Shown piece by piece: positions 48,505 through 60,124 of a stretch of DNA of 64,000 nt. Position 1 is the first letter of the stretch, and each line of letters begins with the position of its first letter. A model generated the notes under the pieces. It saw only the letters and a list, made by a program, of their open reading frames with translations. It did not search any database and was not told the DNA's origin. The position numbers and the translations under genes are program-made. This stretch comes from Perilla frutescens (Eukaryota; Streptophyta; Magnoliopsida; Lamiales; Lamiaceae): contig BRKX01000003.1 in the NCBI GenBank assembly GCA_026008535.1, forward strand, positions 64,195,001 to 64,259,000, given 5' to 3'.

Positions 48505-49680
48505 GATATGGATCATATGAGAATACTTTGTTGGTGTGAGAAATGAAAACTCATCTTACAACATCCAATTTAATGATCCAATGGTTGAGTTTAAGGTGGC
48601 AATTTCATAAATAATAGGGCAAAAAATAAAGGAAGGAGGGCTATTTTCGTCCAAACCCATTAAAAAGGAAGATGTCAGCAATTAAAAAAAAATCTTAAAA
48701 ACTTTAACCGACCATAACTTGCTCGTTTTTAATTCAATGCACACAAAAAATATATCAAATTAAAGCTCTCTTTATGCTCTTTAATTTAAAATGTCGAAAG
48801 GCTATGTTTAGATGAAAAAATATGAACGAAAAATAAAAAAGAAATTTTTTTACGCGTGCCCAGGTTGTAAATGCTTTCGTTAACATATAATAATTCTTCG
48901 TCAGCATTATGATAATGTATGCTAACGAAATATTTGTTATATGCTAACATAATGTATTCGATGTGCTAACAAAGAATTATCATAATGCTGGCATAGTATA
49001 AATTTATTAGGGTTTATTAAATCACAATTATGGTTTATTTAATCTCGATTATGGTTTATTCCATCTAATTATCATTATTTTTTTAAATTTTAATTTTTTG
49101 TTTATAGTTCTTAATTGATTATTATGGTTTATCCCATCCAATTATGGTTTATAATGTATATTGACAGAGTATTGTCATATGCTAACATAGTGTATTCGCA
49201 ATGCTGATGAAAGAAAACCATAATGGTAACGTAGTACAAATATATTATTATTATGATTTGTTCCAACTTATTTAGGGTTTACCACATCCAATCAATGTTT
49301 ATTTCATCTAATTAAGTTTATTTCATCCAATTATGATTTTTCCATTTAATTAGGGTTTATTAAATCAAATTATGTTTATAATTAATTTTTAGAATATTTT
49401 TTTCGCTAACAATATTTGAAAACTTTAATTAGCATAACTATAATGCTTCGTTAGCATGATGATAATACTTCATTAGCATAACGATCTGTTATCAAATCCT
49501 CCGCGATTTTATAAGAATTACCAAATTACGTTAATACCCCCGCGCTATAAACTTTTCAGATATTACAGAATTGCCACCACCTTTTTCATCAAATCTGGGC
49601 CTTTGATTTTTTATGGATGTGTGGTGTGAGATATTTTCTTATTTCTCACACAAGGGGTTATTTTTATATAACCCCACCCT
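48505..49680. mobile_element. TTAGCAT-family repeat, copy 2
   Basis: It begins GGATATGGATCATATGAGAATAC after a (CA)n tract and ends ...CTCACACAAGGGGTTATTTTTATATAACCCCACCC before an AT microsatellite. The left module (CTTAAAAACTTTAACCGACCATAACTTGCTCG ... ACGCGTGCCC) matches copy 1. The interior is rich in CTAACGAA/TTCGTTAGCAT and in GGGTTTATT(A/C)(A/C)ATC repeats. Left and right ends are roughly inverted: each carries a CAATTTC/CAATTCTGTAAT block next to a CAAAGG/CCAATGG block. Confidence 0.5.
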
Positions 49681-49867
49681 TATATATATACATATATATA
49701 TATATATAATTAAAGTTGTAGGTAAGAGCAGAAATCGACTGATGATAAAAAAACATATAAAATAGAGGGGCGGGGTGGGGTGGGGGCCCATATATATGTA
49801 TGTATGTATGTATGTATATGTATATGTATATGTATATGTGTGTATATATATATATGTATATGTATAT
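49681..49867. repeat. AT/ATGT microsatellite between two repeat copies
   Basis: (TA)n at 49682-49707 and (ATGT)n/(ATGTAT)n at about 49795-49866 enclose a GC-rich GGGGCGGGGTGGGGTGGGGGCCC block (49767-49790). Confidence 0.7.
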
Positions 49868-51325
49868 ATAGGAGTGGTTATAATGCAAACTAATCTTAGC
49901 GTGAGAATTAGGAACTCTTCTTACACCACACAATCAATAAAAATCAAAGGTCTAGGTTTGCTTAAAAGAGGTGGTGGCAATTCCGTAATATTTGATAAGT
50001 CTTCTATGCAGGGGTATTAACTTAATTCGGTAATGTTTATAAAAGGGCTTTAGGTAGTTGATAACATTATCGTCATGCTAATGAAGTATTACTATCATGC
50101 TAAAGAAACATTATCGTAATGTTAATGAAAGTTTTCTTAAATTGTTAGCGAAAAATTAAATTCTAAAAAGTAATTATAAATCCTAATTTGATGGAATAAA
50201 TCATAATTCAAATGTAATAAACTCCAATGATCTAAAAATAGAATTACATTCTAAAAAATAATTATAAACCCTAATTGGATTAATAAATCATAATAGCAAT
50301 ATAAATATACAATGTTAGCATTATGATAGTGTTTTATTAGCACTGATGATAAACTATATTAGCATATGACAATTCATCGTTAGTATAAGATATAAATCAT
50401 AAATGGATTAAAAATCCTAATTAATATATTCTAATTTGATGAAATAAATAATATATAATAATCAATTAGTAACTAAAATATAAAAAATAAATAAAAATAA
50501 TAATTATAAGCCCTAATTGAAATGTAATAAATCATAGTAATAATATAAGTACGTGAACTACGTTGACATTATGATAATCCTTCGTCAGTACAAGGAATAC
50601 AGTATGTTAGCATATAATAAATGTTTCTTTAGCGTACGTTGCATAATGCTGACGAACTATTATTACAAACTAACGAAAGCATTTTCTCGCTGAACACGAG
50701 TTAAAAATGAATATTTTGTATTTTTCGTCTATATTATTTGCATAAACATATCCATGACTGATCTTGAATTAAAGAACATGAAAAGAGCTTTAATTTAATA
50801 TATTATTTACATTGATCCGATTAGAAACGAGTGAGATATGATCGTTTAAAAATGTTAAGATTTTTTAAAAAAAATGACGACATCAACTTTTTTATAATGA
50901 TTGGACAATTATACCCCCACCTTCTTCTTTTTTACCCTTAATTTGACATTAAATCACAGCCATTAGATCATCAAATTAGAATATACTACCTCCATTTCAA
51001 AATGTTTGTTGTTTTAGGTTTTTTTTTTGTTTCAAAATGTTTGTTGTTTTATATAATTTGACATTCTCTCTCCCAATTTTAACCCTCTCAAATCCTATAC
51101 AAGATTTCTTGATTCTAACTTACCTATAATATATGAAGAGAGAAAATTATATGGAGAGAGAAAATATTGTTATTTTTTAAGAAAATATAGATTAATTAGA
51201 TTTTATGGCATATATGAGGGATGGGTATATTTGTCCACAAAATTAATTCTTAATTTCAGATAAAAAAAAAAAAAACAACAAACATTTTGAAACGGAGGTA
51301 GTATTAATTAGAATTTTCTTAATAC

Positions 51326-51330
<5 letters not shown>
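49868..51330. mobile_element. TTAGCAT-family repeat, copy 3, carrying a Stowaway MITE
   Basis: It begins TATAGGAGTGGTTATAATGCAAACTAATC, with CACACAATCAATAAAAATCAAAGGTC and GGTGGTGGCAATTCCGTAATAT following. These are the inverse of the right end of copy 2. The interior holds AATGTTAGCATTATGATAG-type repeats, and the inverted left module (GAACATGAAAAGAGC ... CGTTTAAAAATGTTAAGATTTTTT) lies at 50770-50880. A Stowaway MITE (50986-51301) sits near the right end. Confidence 0.5.
50986..51301 (+). mobile_element. Stowaway-type MITE, third copy (316 bp)
   Basis: Starts CTACCTCCATTTCAAAATG and ends CATTTTGAAACGGAGGTAG, flanked by TA on both sides (50984-50985, 51302-51303). It is collinear with the inner copy at 44524-44837. 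Confidence 0.85.
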
Positions 51331-51356
<26 letters not shown>

Positions 51357-51850
51357 AGATTAATTCTCTATTATCATTGTCTTTACTTATTTATTGATTT
51401 ATCGACCTTCCAGTTTTGAAAAGTACAAGATAAAATGAATTTTTTTTTATATTTAAACACACGTGGCCAACTTGGTGGTAGCTTTGTATTTATACGACAC
51501 CACGATAAATATTATTTGGGTGAAATTAAATTCATACATAGGTTTGACCTTTGATTAATTCCACCGAATTTTAATTGTATGTTTAAATTACTAAAAAAGT
51601 TGTAATTTCATGTTATAATTGTCAAAACAAAAAGGTTGTGTCTGAAATCCGAAACCGTATAAATGTTGTGATATATGAGACACAATCAACCTATAAAAAA
51701 CTAGTGTAATATCTAACACGAAAATGTAACAGAAAATATTATCGTACGTGCCAAATAAAACGTGTAAATGCACTCTAATGTAGCAAATTAGAATATTTGA
51801 CTAACTGAATATTATATAGTGCCTAGTATACAATTAATATAGGTATGACT
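51304..51850. other. AT-rich intergenic DNA
   Basis: (TA)n at about 51328-51357; no gene or bounded repeat recognised. Confidence 0.4.
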
Positions 51851-52252
51851 TTGTGTTGCATTTTCAAATTATAAGTTTTTCTTGTATTTTTCTATTCAAT
51901 TTTTTTTATGTGATTTAATTTAATTTTATGATTGTTTCTTAGGATTTACCCCAACCATTAAAGATTTATAATTACTTTTTAATATTTAGTTTTCACTTTT
52001 CAATTAATAATTTATTATTATGGTTGTTTTTTTTTTCTCAAAATTATGTCTTATAATTTTTAATTTATTTTTTGTTGATAGATATTGACTATGATTATTT
52101 AGGTTATAATTCATTTTTATTTTATAATAAATATTATTAACACCATAAATTTAATAATGAAACAAGGATTGTATGAAAAAGTACAATATGAAATTATCAT
52201 AAATTTAATAGTGCAACAAGAAATGTACGAAAAAGTGCAATATGAAATTTCA
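51851..52252. mobile_element. Degenerate copy of the ATTTCCTATTACA MITE
   Basis: The body matches the copies at 47057 and 61461 (TTTAATTTTATGATTGTTTCTTAGG, ATTGACTATGATTATTTA, ATTTTATTTTATAATAAATATTA) but the left inverted end is eroded. Near the right end a 55-60-bp piece (AAATTTAATA(A/G)TG(A/C)AACAAG ... GTACGAAAAAGTGCAATATGAAATT) is duplicated in tandem. Confidence 0.55.
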
Positions 52253-52747
52253 ACCGTGGATTAAAGGGTGATTTAGTAATCATTCCTAAAATAAAACTTG
52301 ACGTAAAACTTTAAGCTTTTTATAAATAAATCATAAAATGTATGATTTTAAGATTCCATGAAAACAGTCCATGAATTTTGTAGAGGTTCTATAAACTCAA
52401 ACCCCAAAATAAAAATAAAAATAAAAATATATCAATAAAAAATTAAAAACCATCATAATCATATCGAGATATTGAAATATGAAAACTATTCATCTTAAAC
52501 TACAATTATGACATGCTATACATTAAATTAATGAATATATAAAATGAAGGGTGAATTCAGTATGTGGAAGAAATCCAAGTTCTAGAATAACCTTTATTTA
52601 AAAATAGAAATGATAATAATTTTGATCTATCTTTTATATAATTTTAAATAAAAAATGAAATGAATGTAACTATGAAATGGAGGCACAACCTCTCTATTTA
52701 TACTACTCTTCCATTTCATTGTTTCTTCACCCATTCGATATGGGATT
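52253..52747. other. AT-rich flank of the Ty3 element
   Basis: No gene or repeat recognised. The last five bases (GGATT, 52743-52747) are the target duplication of the retrotransposon. Confidence 0.5.
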
Positions 52748-53256
52748 TTGTGGACAGTTGTAGTTTTAATGATTTTTGTAAAGATCAGTAATAAATCTGT
52801 AATTTCAAGGACTTTTCTTGTATTTTCGGTGATAAAAATGCAATCTTGATAATAAAGAAATGGGGGAAGGTATCAAGAGAAAGGAGAGGGAAATAGAGAA
52901 ATATAGAGAGAAAAAGGCTATTTCATTACTTGCCTAATTTAGAACATGAAACCCTATTTATAGTTCCTGGTTTACAACCCTAAAACATTACTAACTGGGC
53001 CAAACAAGAAATAAGAAAATAAAGATATTGGGCCTAGCTAATGACCACTTAAAGGGATTTAAACAACTACCGATCCAACTTCTCAAGGGTTGACCCGTCC
53101 ACTCCATCGGTGTAACCCGACCCGGCGCCTCCGCCTTTTCTTGACCCTTCATTCGAAATGACGAACCCTAATTCAAGATTGCATTTTTCTTCTCCTCCTT
53201 GAGCCCCAACTCCTATCTTCTGCAATTCCCCGTGAGCATCATCCTTGTTCATGACA
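52748..53256 (-). repeat. 3' LTR of the Ty3 chromovirus
   Basis: 509 bp, TGTCATGAAC...GTCCACAA on the minus strand, identical in length to its partner. The pol reading frame continues into it on the minus strand as far as 53067. Confidence 0.93.
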
Positions 53257-54697
53257 TTACCGCCCACTATTTGAGATCCTTGTCCACAAGGATCGGGCTT
53301 GCTCTCCAATTTGGCTATCTACCCAGAATCTTCCCATGATTTTAACCCTTCTCCAGAACGATCCCAAAGTACCAATTGTTGCTGCACCTCAGCGCCACCT
53401 CGGCGGAGCATCCTTTCAGCCAAAAATCCACACGGGACAACGATAATGATCCCATCTTCATCATGGGCAGGGAGCTCTGTAGAGGGAATCACCGATGGAC
53501 TCACCACCTTCTTCAACAGGGATACGTGGAAGACCGGGTGAATCTTGGCCTCATCAGGTAGCTTCAGGCGATAGGCGACCTTGCCCACACGTTCTAGGAT
53601 AGGGTAGGGCCCATAATATCTGGATGCAAGCTTCACATTCTGGCGGAAGGCCACAGAATTCTGCCTGAATGGTTGGAGCTTTAGGTAGACAAATCTCCCA
53701 CCCCGAACTTCCTCTCAGTTCTTTTTAGGTCTGCATATATTTTCATGCGATTTTGGGCTGACTATAGATTAGCCCTCAGCTCTGTTATGAGTTGTTTGCG
53801 TTCTTCTAGGATATCCTTCACTTCAGTAGGGGTAGTGGGGAAGTAGGGTGATAGGGAATGTAAGGTTGGAGTGTACCCATACAAAGCCTGGAAAGGAGTA
53901 GCCTTCAGGCTTGAGTGGTAGTTAGTGTTATACCAAAACTCAGCCAAAGGTAGCCACTTAGACCACTGTTTGGGGTGCGAATGCACCATGCTCCTTAGAT
54001 AGGTCTCCAGACACTGATTTACCCTCTCAGTTTGCCCATCAGATTGAGGGTGATATGCAGAAGTCATGTCTAGGGAGGTGCCCATAAGCTTGAATAGTTC
54101 TCTCCAAAATAAGCTTGTAAAGATTTTATCCCTGTCAGTTACTATGCTCAGGGGCTGTCCATGTAGCTTATAGATGGTGTCCAGGAACACCTTAGCAATA
54201 TATTGAGCAGTGTAGGGGTGGGCTATAGGGATGAAGTGCCCATATTTAGTAAGCATGTCTACTACCACCAATATGACACTCTTCTTGTAGGAAGTGGGTA
54301 GCCCCTCAATGAAATCCATAGAAATGTGAGTCCATGCTTGAGTTGGGATTGGTAGAGGCTGTAGCAAGCCAGTGTACAGTCCACCTATTGGTTTACTGAT
54401 GCTGCAAGTACTGCAGCTGTTAACCCACTGAATAACCTCTTTCTTCATGTAGGGCCAGTAGAATAGCCTCTTCAACCTGACATAAGTGCCATAGATCCTT
54501 GAATGTCCCCCATAGGAGGAGTTGTGCATCTCATGCAACAACTTTTGTTTGATATCTGAACCACTGCCAACCACAATCTTTCCGTTGTATCTGAGTATGT
54601 CTCCCATTGAGTCATAGTCTGGGAAAGTGCTGCAGTCCAAGGCCTCAGAGCTGAGAATTTTAGAAATCCATTCATCTCCTTGATAGCTCTCCACCAC
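53067..54697 (-). pseudogene. Integrase and chromodomain-like C-terminus (Ty3 pol)
   Basis: The integrase has the HHCC zinc finger (HNSSYGGH ... CSTC) and the DDE core: Asp in ISMDFIEGLP, Asp in SIVTDRDKIF and Glu in SDGQTERVNQCLE. A TAG at 53762 and a one-base shift near 53690 separate it from the GPY-type module (YYGPYPILERVGKVAYRLKLP, HPVFHVSLLKK). That is followed by a weak chromodomain (LAERMLRRGGAEVQQQLVLW ... WED). A TAG at 53319 is then followed in the same frame by open sequence that runs through the LTR border (53256) to 53067. The catalytic residues survive, the frame does not. Confidence 0.85.
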
Positions 54698-56293
54698 TTG
54701 TTGTGTCCAAACTGGAACTGCAGTGGTAATGGTGTAGCATTCTCCTGGTGGATTAGGTCTCCTGGACAGGGCATCAGCTGCTTTGTTTTGGATTCCTTTT
54801 TTGTACTGAATTTCATAATTCAGGCCTAGGAGTTTGGTAATCCATTTCTGCTACATTGGGGTCATTATTTTCTGATCTAGTAGGTGTTTGAGAGCATGCT
54901 GATCAGTCTTAATAATGAATTTATGCCCCTGTAAATAATGTCTCTATCTCTGCACTGCCATCAGCACTGCTAGGAACTTCCTCTCATAGATAGATAGTGC
55001 TTGATTTCTTGCGCATAGGGCCTTGCTCATAAAGGAGAGAGGCCCACTCCTTTGCATGAGAACTGTACCAATACCCTTTCCACTAGCATCTGTCTCTAGA
55101 ATAAAGTGTAAGGTAAAATCTGGTAGGGCTAATACAGGAGTAGATACCATTGCTACCTTAAGGGCTTCAAAAGCTCTGGTAGCTTCTTCATTCCAGTGAA
55201 ATGCTCCATTTTTTAAGAGGGAAGTGAGGGACTTACTTAAGATTCCATACCCTTTGACAAACTTTCTATAGTAGCCAGTAAGCCCTAGGAATCCCCTCAA
55301 TTCCTTTATAGTAGTGGGGATTGGCCATTTGACCATGTCTTCCACCTTGGAGGGATCTGTTGACACCCATTCTGAGGAGATGATATGGCCAAGGTATTCT
55401 ATCTTTTCTTGGCCAAAATGGCACTTACTCCTCTTAGCATAAAGCTGGTGTTCTCTCAGCAGTTTCAGGACCTCCTTTAGGTGTTTGGTGTGTTCCTCCC
55501 AGGTAGAGCTATAGACTAAGATGTCATCAAAGAATACCAAAATTGACCTCCTCAAATAGGGCCTAAATATTTGGTTCATTAGAGACTGGAATGTGGCAGG
55601 AGCATTGCACAATCCAAAGGGCATTACTAGGAACTCATAATGCCCATTGTGTGTACTAAAAGCTGTAAGATATCTGTGCTCTAGCTTCATTAGAATCTGA
55701 AAGTAACCTGATCTCAAATCAATCTTTGAGAAATACCTAGCCCCTTGTAATTCATCCAGTAGTTCATCTACTATGGGGATTGGGTAGTCATGCTTTACAG
55801 TTAGGCCATTGAGGTATCTATAATGTACACACATCCTTCATGTACCATCTTTCTTTTTCACTAGCAAAACTGGAGAAGCAAATGGACTTCTGCTGTTTTG
55901 TATCATCCAAGTAGTTAACAGTTTTGCAACAATTTTCTCTATCTCATCTTTCTGATCATGGGATACCCTATAAGGGTACCTATGTTTTGGAAGACTCCCT
56001 AGCTTGAGTTGTATTTGGTGTTCAACTTCCCTGCTGGGGGGTAGCCCCTTTGGTTCTGCAAAAATGTCTGAGTATTCCTCCAGTAGTGTGTCCAGCTCTT
56101 GGTTTTGATCATGAGTTGTGGTATTCAGCTTCACTATATAGACTTTCTCAACTGGGCAGGGGTACTGGTGGTGGATCATCTGATAAAAAGAGTGTTCAGT
56201 TATCACATGACATTCACCTCTAGTGGTTATAGCTTGCAACTTGACTCTCTTCCCCATCCAATTCACTGTGAAAGTTATGTTATCATAATCCAA
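54698..56293 (-). pseudogene. Reverse transcriptase and RNase H (Ty3 pol)
   Basis: Reverse transcriptase motifs run in order: RSPFASPVLLVKKKDGT, then (after a TGA at 55838 replacing Trp) CVHYRYLNGLTVKHDYPIP, FSKIDLRSGYFQI, MPFGLCNAPATFQSLMN and the catalytic FFDDILVYS. RNase H begins with ILETDASGKGIG and YERKFLAVL. It is interrupted by TAG at 54944 and again near 54851, then continues with IIKTDQHALKHLL and NKAADALSR. The usual VDYR of the family is VHYR here. All pieces share one frame. Confidence 0.88.
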
Positions 56294-57827
56294 CTCAATT
56301 GGGGTGCAAGCTTTAAGCCAATCTCCCCCTAGTATTAAGTCACAACCTTCAGTAGCAAGAATTCTGGGTGAGTAGGAGAACTGGTGCCCTTAGATACTCC
56401 ATTTAAACCCATTCACCCTAGTAGCACTCACCATCTTGTTACCATTGGCTACCTTAACCATGATAGGTTTAGCTGTATCCAGTTTGTAACCAAGACTTTG
56501 AGCTGTAGACTCCTTGATAAAACTGAGTGTACTGCCTGAATCAATGAGTATGTGCAGCTTGTGTTCCCCAACCTGGCCAAAAACCCTCATGGTAGTATAG
56601 CCTCCCTCACCTGATATTATATTAACTGCCATCTGAACCTCTTCCATCCCCACAGTTGGATCTGATGCCTCATCTGGATCACCCTCAGTGGTCATGGACT
56701 GCACATATACCATTTCCTCTTCCTCAGTCATAATCATGTGTGCTATTCTATTTTTGCACCTGTGGCCTGCAGTAAAAGCCTCATCGCAGTTATAACACAA
56801 ACCCTTCTCCCTCCTTGCTGCCATTTCAGCTGTTGTAAGCAATTTAAAGGGTGGTTTAGTTGGAGCAGACTGATTCCTTGAATTATTTGTAGGGCTGAAA
56901 CCTTCCCTTCTACTTAATGAGGCATGCATTGGTTTAAAACTCCCCTTAAACTTCTTAGTCATGGCCTCCAGATTGTTTATTTGTTGCTGCCCTAATTTAA
57001 TAGCATGATTAAGTGTGCTGGGTTTGAACATATGGATTAGAGGTTGAATCTCATCCCCAAGCCCACTAATGAAGCTTGCTATAAAGTATTTTTCAGTGAA
57101 TTGGCTCTTATTCAACAACAACATACAAGCCCTTAACTCCTCGAATCTCTCCACATATTCAGTATAGGAACCCACATGTTTCAGTTTGTTAAACTCAACA
57201 ATGACCTTAGCATCTTTAATCTCTTCAAACCTGGCAGATACAACCTCTAGGAACTAATCCCAGTCAAGATCAGTAGCTTTAATAGTTAAATTTTGATACC
57301 ACTGTGAGGCTCTTCCATCAAAATGCATAGTGGCCAGGGTGACCTTTTGATCATCAGGGAGATTAGACACCATTCTGAAATAGCTCTGGCATTTTAATAT
57401 CCATGCCCTGGGTTGATCTCCATCAAACCTGGAAAAATCCAATTTAGGGAGATGTGGGGCAGAATGCCTACCCGTGTCAACCTATTCTCTGCTGGGCACA
57501 ACATATTGTGGTCTTGATTCAATTGGTTGACTGTTTCCACTGTGCCCTCTAGAGTTAGGACTTCCCAATATAGAATTTCCTGTGGATAATTTTTTTCCCT
57601 TATCAAGGTTTGACAACTGTAACTGGATTGATCCCAGTGTATTAGCAAGGTTGTCAAACTTGCCATTAACCCCTTGCACAAAAGCTTTTCATTTCTTCAT
57701 TTGCTTTGGTAATTTGTTCCTGCATCTTCACTTCAGCAGCTTCTCTTTTCAAGGCTTCTGCCTTTAATACTTTATCCATTTGTTTTTGTTGTTCCTGCAG
57801 CTCGCGTAGCCTGGTACCATCGGCCAT
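56294..57827 (-). pseudogene. Gag and protease of the Ty3 element
   Basis: Gag starts at ATG 57827 (MADGTRLRELQEQQ) with a coiled coil, shifts one base near 57690, then shows FSRFDGDQPRAWILKCQSYF and FDGRASQWYQNL (retrotransposon gag fold). TAG codons at 57482 and 57254 interrupt it. The 56390-57175 part adds YVERFEELRACML, a zinc knuckle CYNCDEAFTAGHRCK and the aspartic protease site LIDSGSTLSFI. A TAA at 56390 separates this from the linker LILGGDWLKACTPIELDY that leads to reverse transcriptase. Confidence 0.85.
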
Positions 57828-57857
57828 CTCGGGATCGAGGCTCTGAGATACCAAATG

Positions 57858-58366
57858 TTGTGGACAGTTGTAGTTTTAATGATTTTTGTAAAGATCTGTA
57901 ATAAATCTGTAATTTCAAGGACTTTTCTTGTATTTTGGGTGATAAAAATCTAATCTTGATAATAAAGAAATGGGAGAATGTATCGAGAGAAAGGAGAGGG
58001 AAATAGAGAAATATAGAGAGAAAAAGGCTATTTCATTACTTGCCTAATTCAGAACATGAAACCCTATTTATAGTTCCTGGTTTACAACCCTAAAACATTA
58101 CTAACTGGGCCAAACAAGAAATAAGAAAATAAAGATATTGGGCCTAGCTAATGGCCACTTAAAGGGATTTAAACAACTACTGATCCAACTCCTCAAGGGT
58201 TGACCCGTCCACTCCATCGGTGTAACCCGACCCGGCGCCTCCGCTCTTTCTTAACCCTTCATTCGAAATGACGAACCTTAATTAAAGATTGCATTTTTCT
58301 TTTCCTCCTTGAGCCCCAACTCCTATCTTTTGCAATTCCCCGTGAGCATCATTCTTGTTCATGACA
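57858..58366 (-). repeat. 5' LTR of the Ty3 chromovirus
   Basis: 509 bp, followed on the minus strand by CATTTGGTATC, the primer-binding site region. It would hold the element's promoter. Confidence 0.93.
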
Positions 58367-58371
58367 GGATT

Positions 58372-59574
58372 CTGCTGCTACTGTCCGCGTTGCTGCTTGG
58401 GTTGGGATTGAAGATTGGGGAACAAGGGATTGTGGAGAGAGAGAGTAAAAAATTGATATATGGTGGGACCCACACAATTTTTTAATATATATATAAAAAA
58501 GCAATAACTCCTATCAGACTTTGAAACCCAAAATTGGGCCTATCAGGCATATCAGACGGGTCGGATCTCGGGTCAACGCACGGGTCAACCCTGACCCCCA
58601 AAAAAAAAAAAAACTGGTAAAATGCAGTATCAAGCTTTATACTAAAACGTACCATTTAAAGGGCAAAACGTACCAATTGTATCATTAAATAGTATCTGGT
58701 CTCCTACTAATTTTTTATGAGTTTGTAGTTCATTTTGTGTTTTTTAGGGTGTTTTTTGGTGTGTTTTTAGGGGTTCATTTTGTGTTTTTTAGGGGGTTTT
58801 TTGGGGTGTTTTAGGGGTCCATTTTGTGTTTTTTAGGAGTTTTTTTTGTGTGTTTTTAGGGTTTTATTGTGTTTTTTAGGGTTTTTTTTGTGTTTTTAGG
58901 GGTTTATTGTGTTTTTAGGGTTTCTTCAGGGGGTGTTTTTAGGGGTTCATTTTGTATTTTTTAGGGTTTATATTTTTTCCCAATCATCATTTTCATTTAT
59001 TTCAAAAAATTAAATTCATTGTCGAGCGCAATGCACGAGCCCATGCGTTAGCGTCGGGCGAGTGCATTGCGCGAGTCGCCGAATTAAAAAAAATCATTCA
59101 CATTAATTTGGGGAAAAATACAAAAAAGAAAAAAGAAAAAAGAAAAAAAGGAAATCAGAAAAAAGAACGAAAAAGAAAAAAGAAAAAAAATGAAAAATGA
59201 AAAAGGAAAAAAAGAATGAAAAAACAGAAAAAATAAAAAAAAGGAAAAAGAACGAAAACTGAAAAAGAAAGAAAAAAAATCGGAAAAAAAAACAGAAAAA
59301 ATTGAAAAAAAAATATAGCAGACGCGTGTACCCGCGTGGGCGCGCGTGGCCCGCACGCGTGTGGTGCACGCGCCTGCCGATTTTTTTTTATATTGCGCCG
59401 GATCGGGTCGGATCAGTCTGATGAGCCGGCCCATCAGTCTAGTGTACAGGATAGTAGCCCATATAAAAAAATCTTCTCATTTTTTATTTAAAATGAAATC
59501 AGTAGTTTTGTGAAATGTGTGATTGTGCGAGGAAAAAAATGTTTCCTAGAGTGTAAGCTTTTGTTTTTTTAGTA
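58372..59574. repeat. Low-complexity cluster: GTTTTTTAGGG minisatellite, GAAAAA tract, CpG-rich block
   Basis: 58730-58970 is a minisatellite of GTGTTTTTAGGGG / TTTTGTGTTTTTTAGGG units. 59010-59090 carries an inverted relative of the 4690-5000 tandem unit (GCACGAGCCCATGCGTTAGCGTCGGGCGAGTGCATTGCGCGAGTCG). 59110-59310 is almost pure purine (GAAAAA-type), whose complement yields an artefactual Phe/Ser ORF. 59325-59390 is CG-rich (ACGCGTGTACCCGCGTGGGCGCGCG). GGGTCGGATC occurs on both sides (58560 and 59405). Confidence 0.7.
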
Positions 59575-60115
59575 GGGCAAATTTCATATTACTCATGTTT
59601 TCGCGAAAAATCAAAAAACCCCCTGTGTCAAAAAAATAGTCATAAAACCCCCTCTATTATGTATAATTCATAAAAAAAATCCCCTTTTTTGAGAAAGTGT
59701 ATTACATTTGTTAAAAAGGAGTGTATTATTCTTATTTTTACAATTTTTGTTATAGATAAATATATTTTATATCATTTAAAAATTTTAGTATTTGGTTATA
59801 CTACTAATATTTAGCTATTTTGATAATTTCCTATGTTACGTATTTTTTTTACATATAAATATATTTTATAGTATTTAAAAGTTATAGTATTTGGTCAAAC
59901 TACTATTTTAATAAATTAATTATATTTAAAAAATAATACAAAAATTGTAAAAATAAGAATCATACACTCGTTTTTAGCAAATGTAATACACTTTCTTAAA
60001 AAAGGGTTTTTTTGATGAATTATACATAACAGAGGGGGTTTTGAGACTATTTTTTTAACACAGGGGGTTTTTTGATTTTTCGCGAAAACACAGGGGAGTA
60101 ATATGAAATTTGCCC
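59575..60115. mobile_element. 541-bp TIR element with 9-bp TSD (Mutator-like)
   Basis: GGGCAAATTTCATATTACTC at the left is exactly inverted at the right (GAGTAATATGAAATTTGCCC). The inverted repeats continue for over 100 bp, including TTTCGCGAAAA and AAAAAACCCCCTGTGT. TTTTTAGTA at 59566-59574 and 60116-60124 is a perfect 9-bp duplication. No transposase. Long TIRs plus 9-bp duplications fit a non-autonomous MULE. Confidence 0.85.
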
Positions 60116-60124
60116 TTTTTAGTA

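Larger units (their letters stand above)
52748..58366 (-). mobile_element. Ty3/gypsy chromovirus LTR retrotransposon, 5.6 kb
   Basis: Two 509-bp LTRs (52748-53256 and 57858-58366) enclose a minus-strand gag-pol with gag, protease, reverse transcriptase, RNase H, integrase and a chromodomain-like end, in Ty3 order. GGATT at 52743-52747 and 58367-58371 is a perfect 5-bp target duplication. A primer-binding site similar to initiator tRNA-Met (TGGTATC TC AGAGCC on the minus strand, 57839-57853) follows the 5' LTR. By eye the LTRs differ at about 19 of 509 positions (about 3.7%), so insertion is fairly recent. The polyprotein has several stops and at least two frameshifts and is not functional. 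It resembles an endogenous plant element; nothing suggests an envelope gene. Confidence 0.95.

Noticed and set aside
58730..58970. TTTTTAGGG repeats as interstitial telomere sequence
   Set aside because: Units vary in length and do not show regular TTTAGGG heptamers, so a minisatellite is the better call.
59084..59434. Phe/Ser-rich 116-codon ORF on the minus strand
   Set aside because: Artefact of the GAAAAA purine tract; no coding signal.
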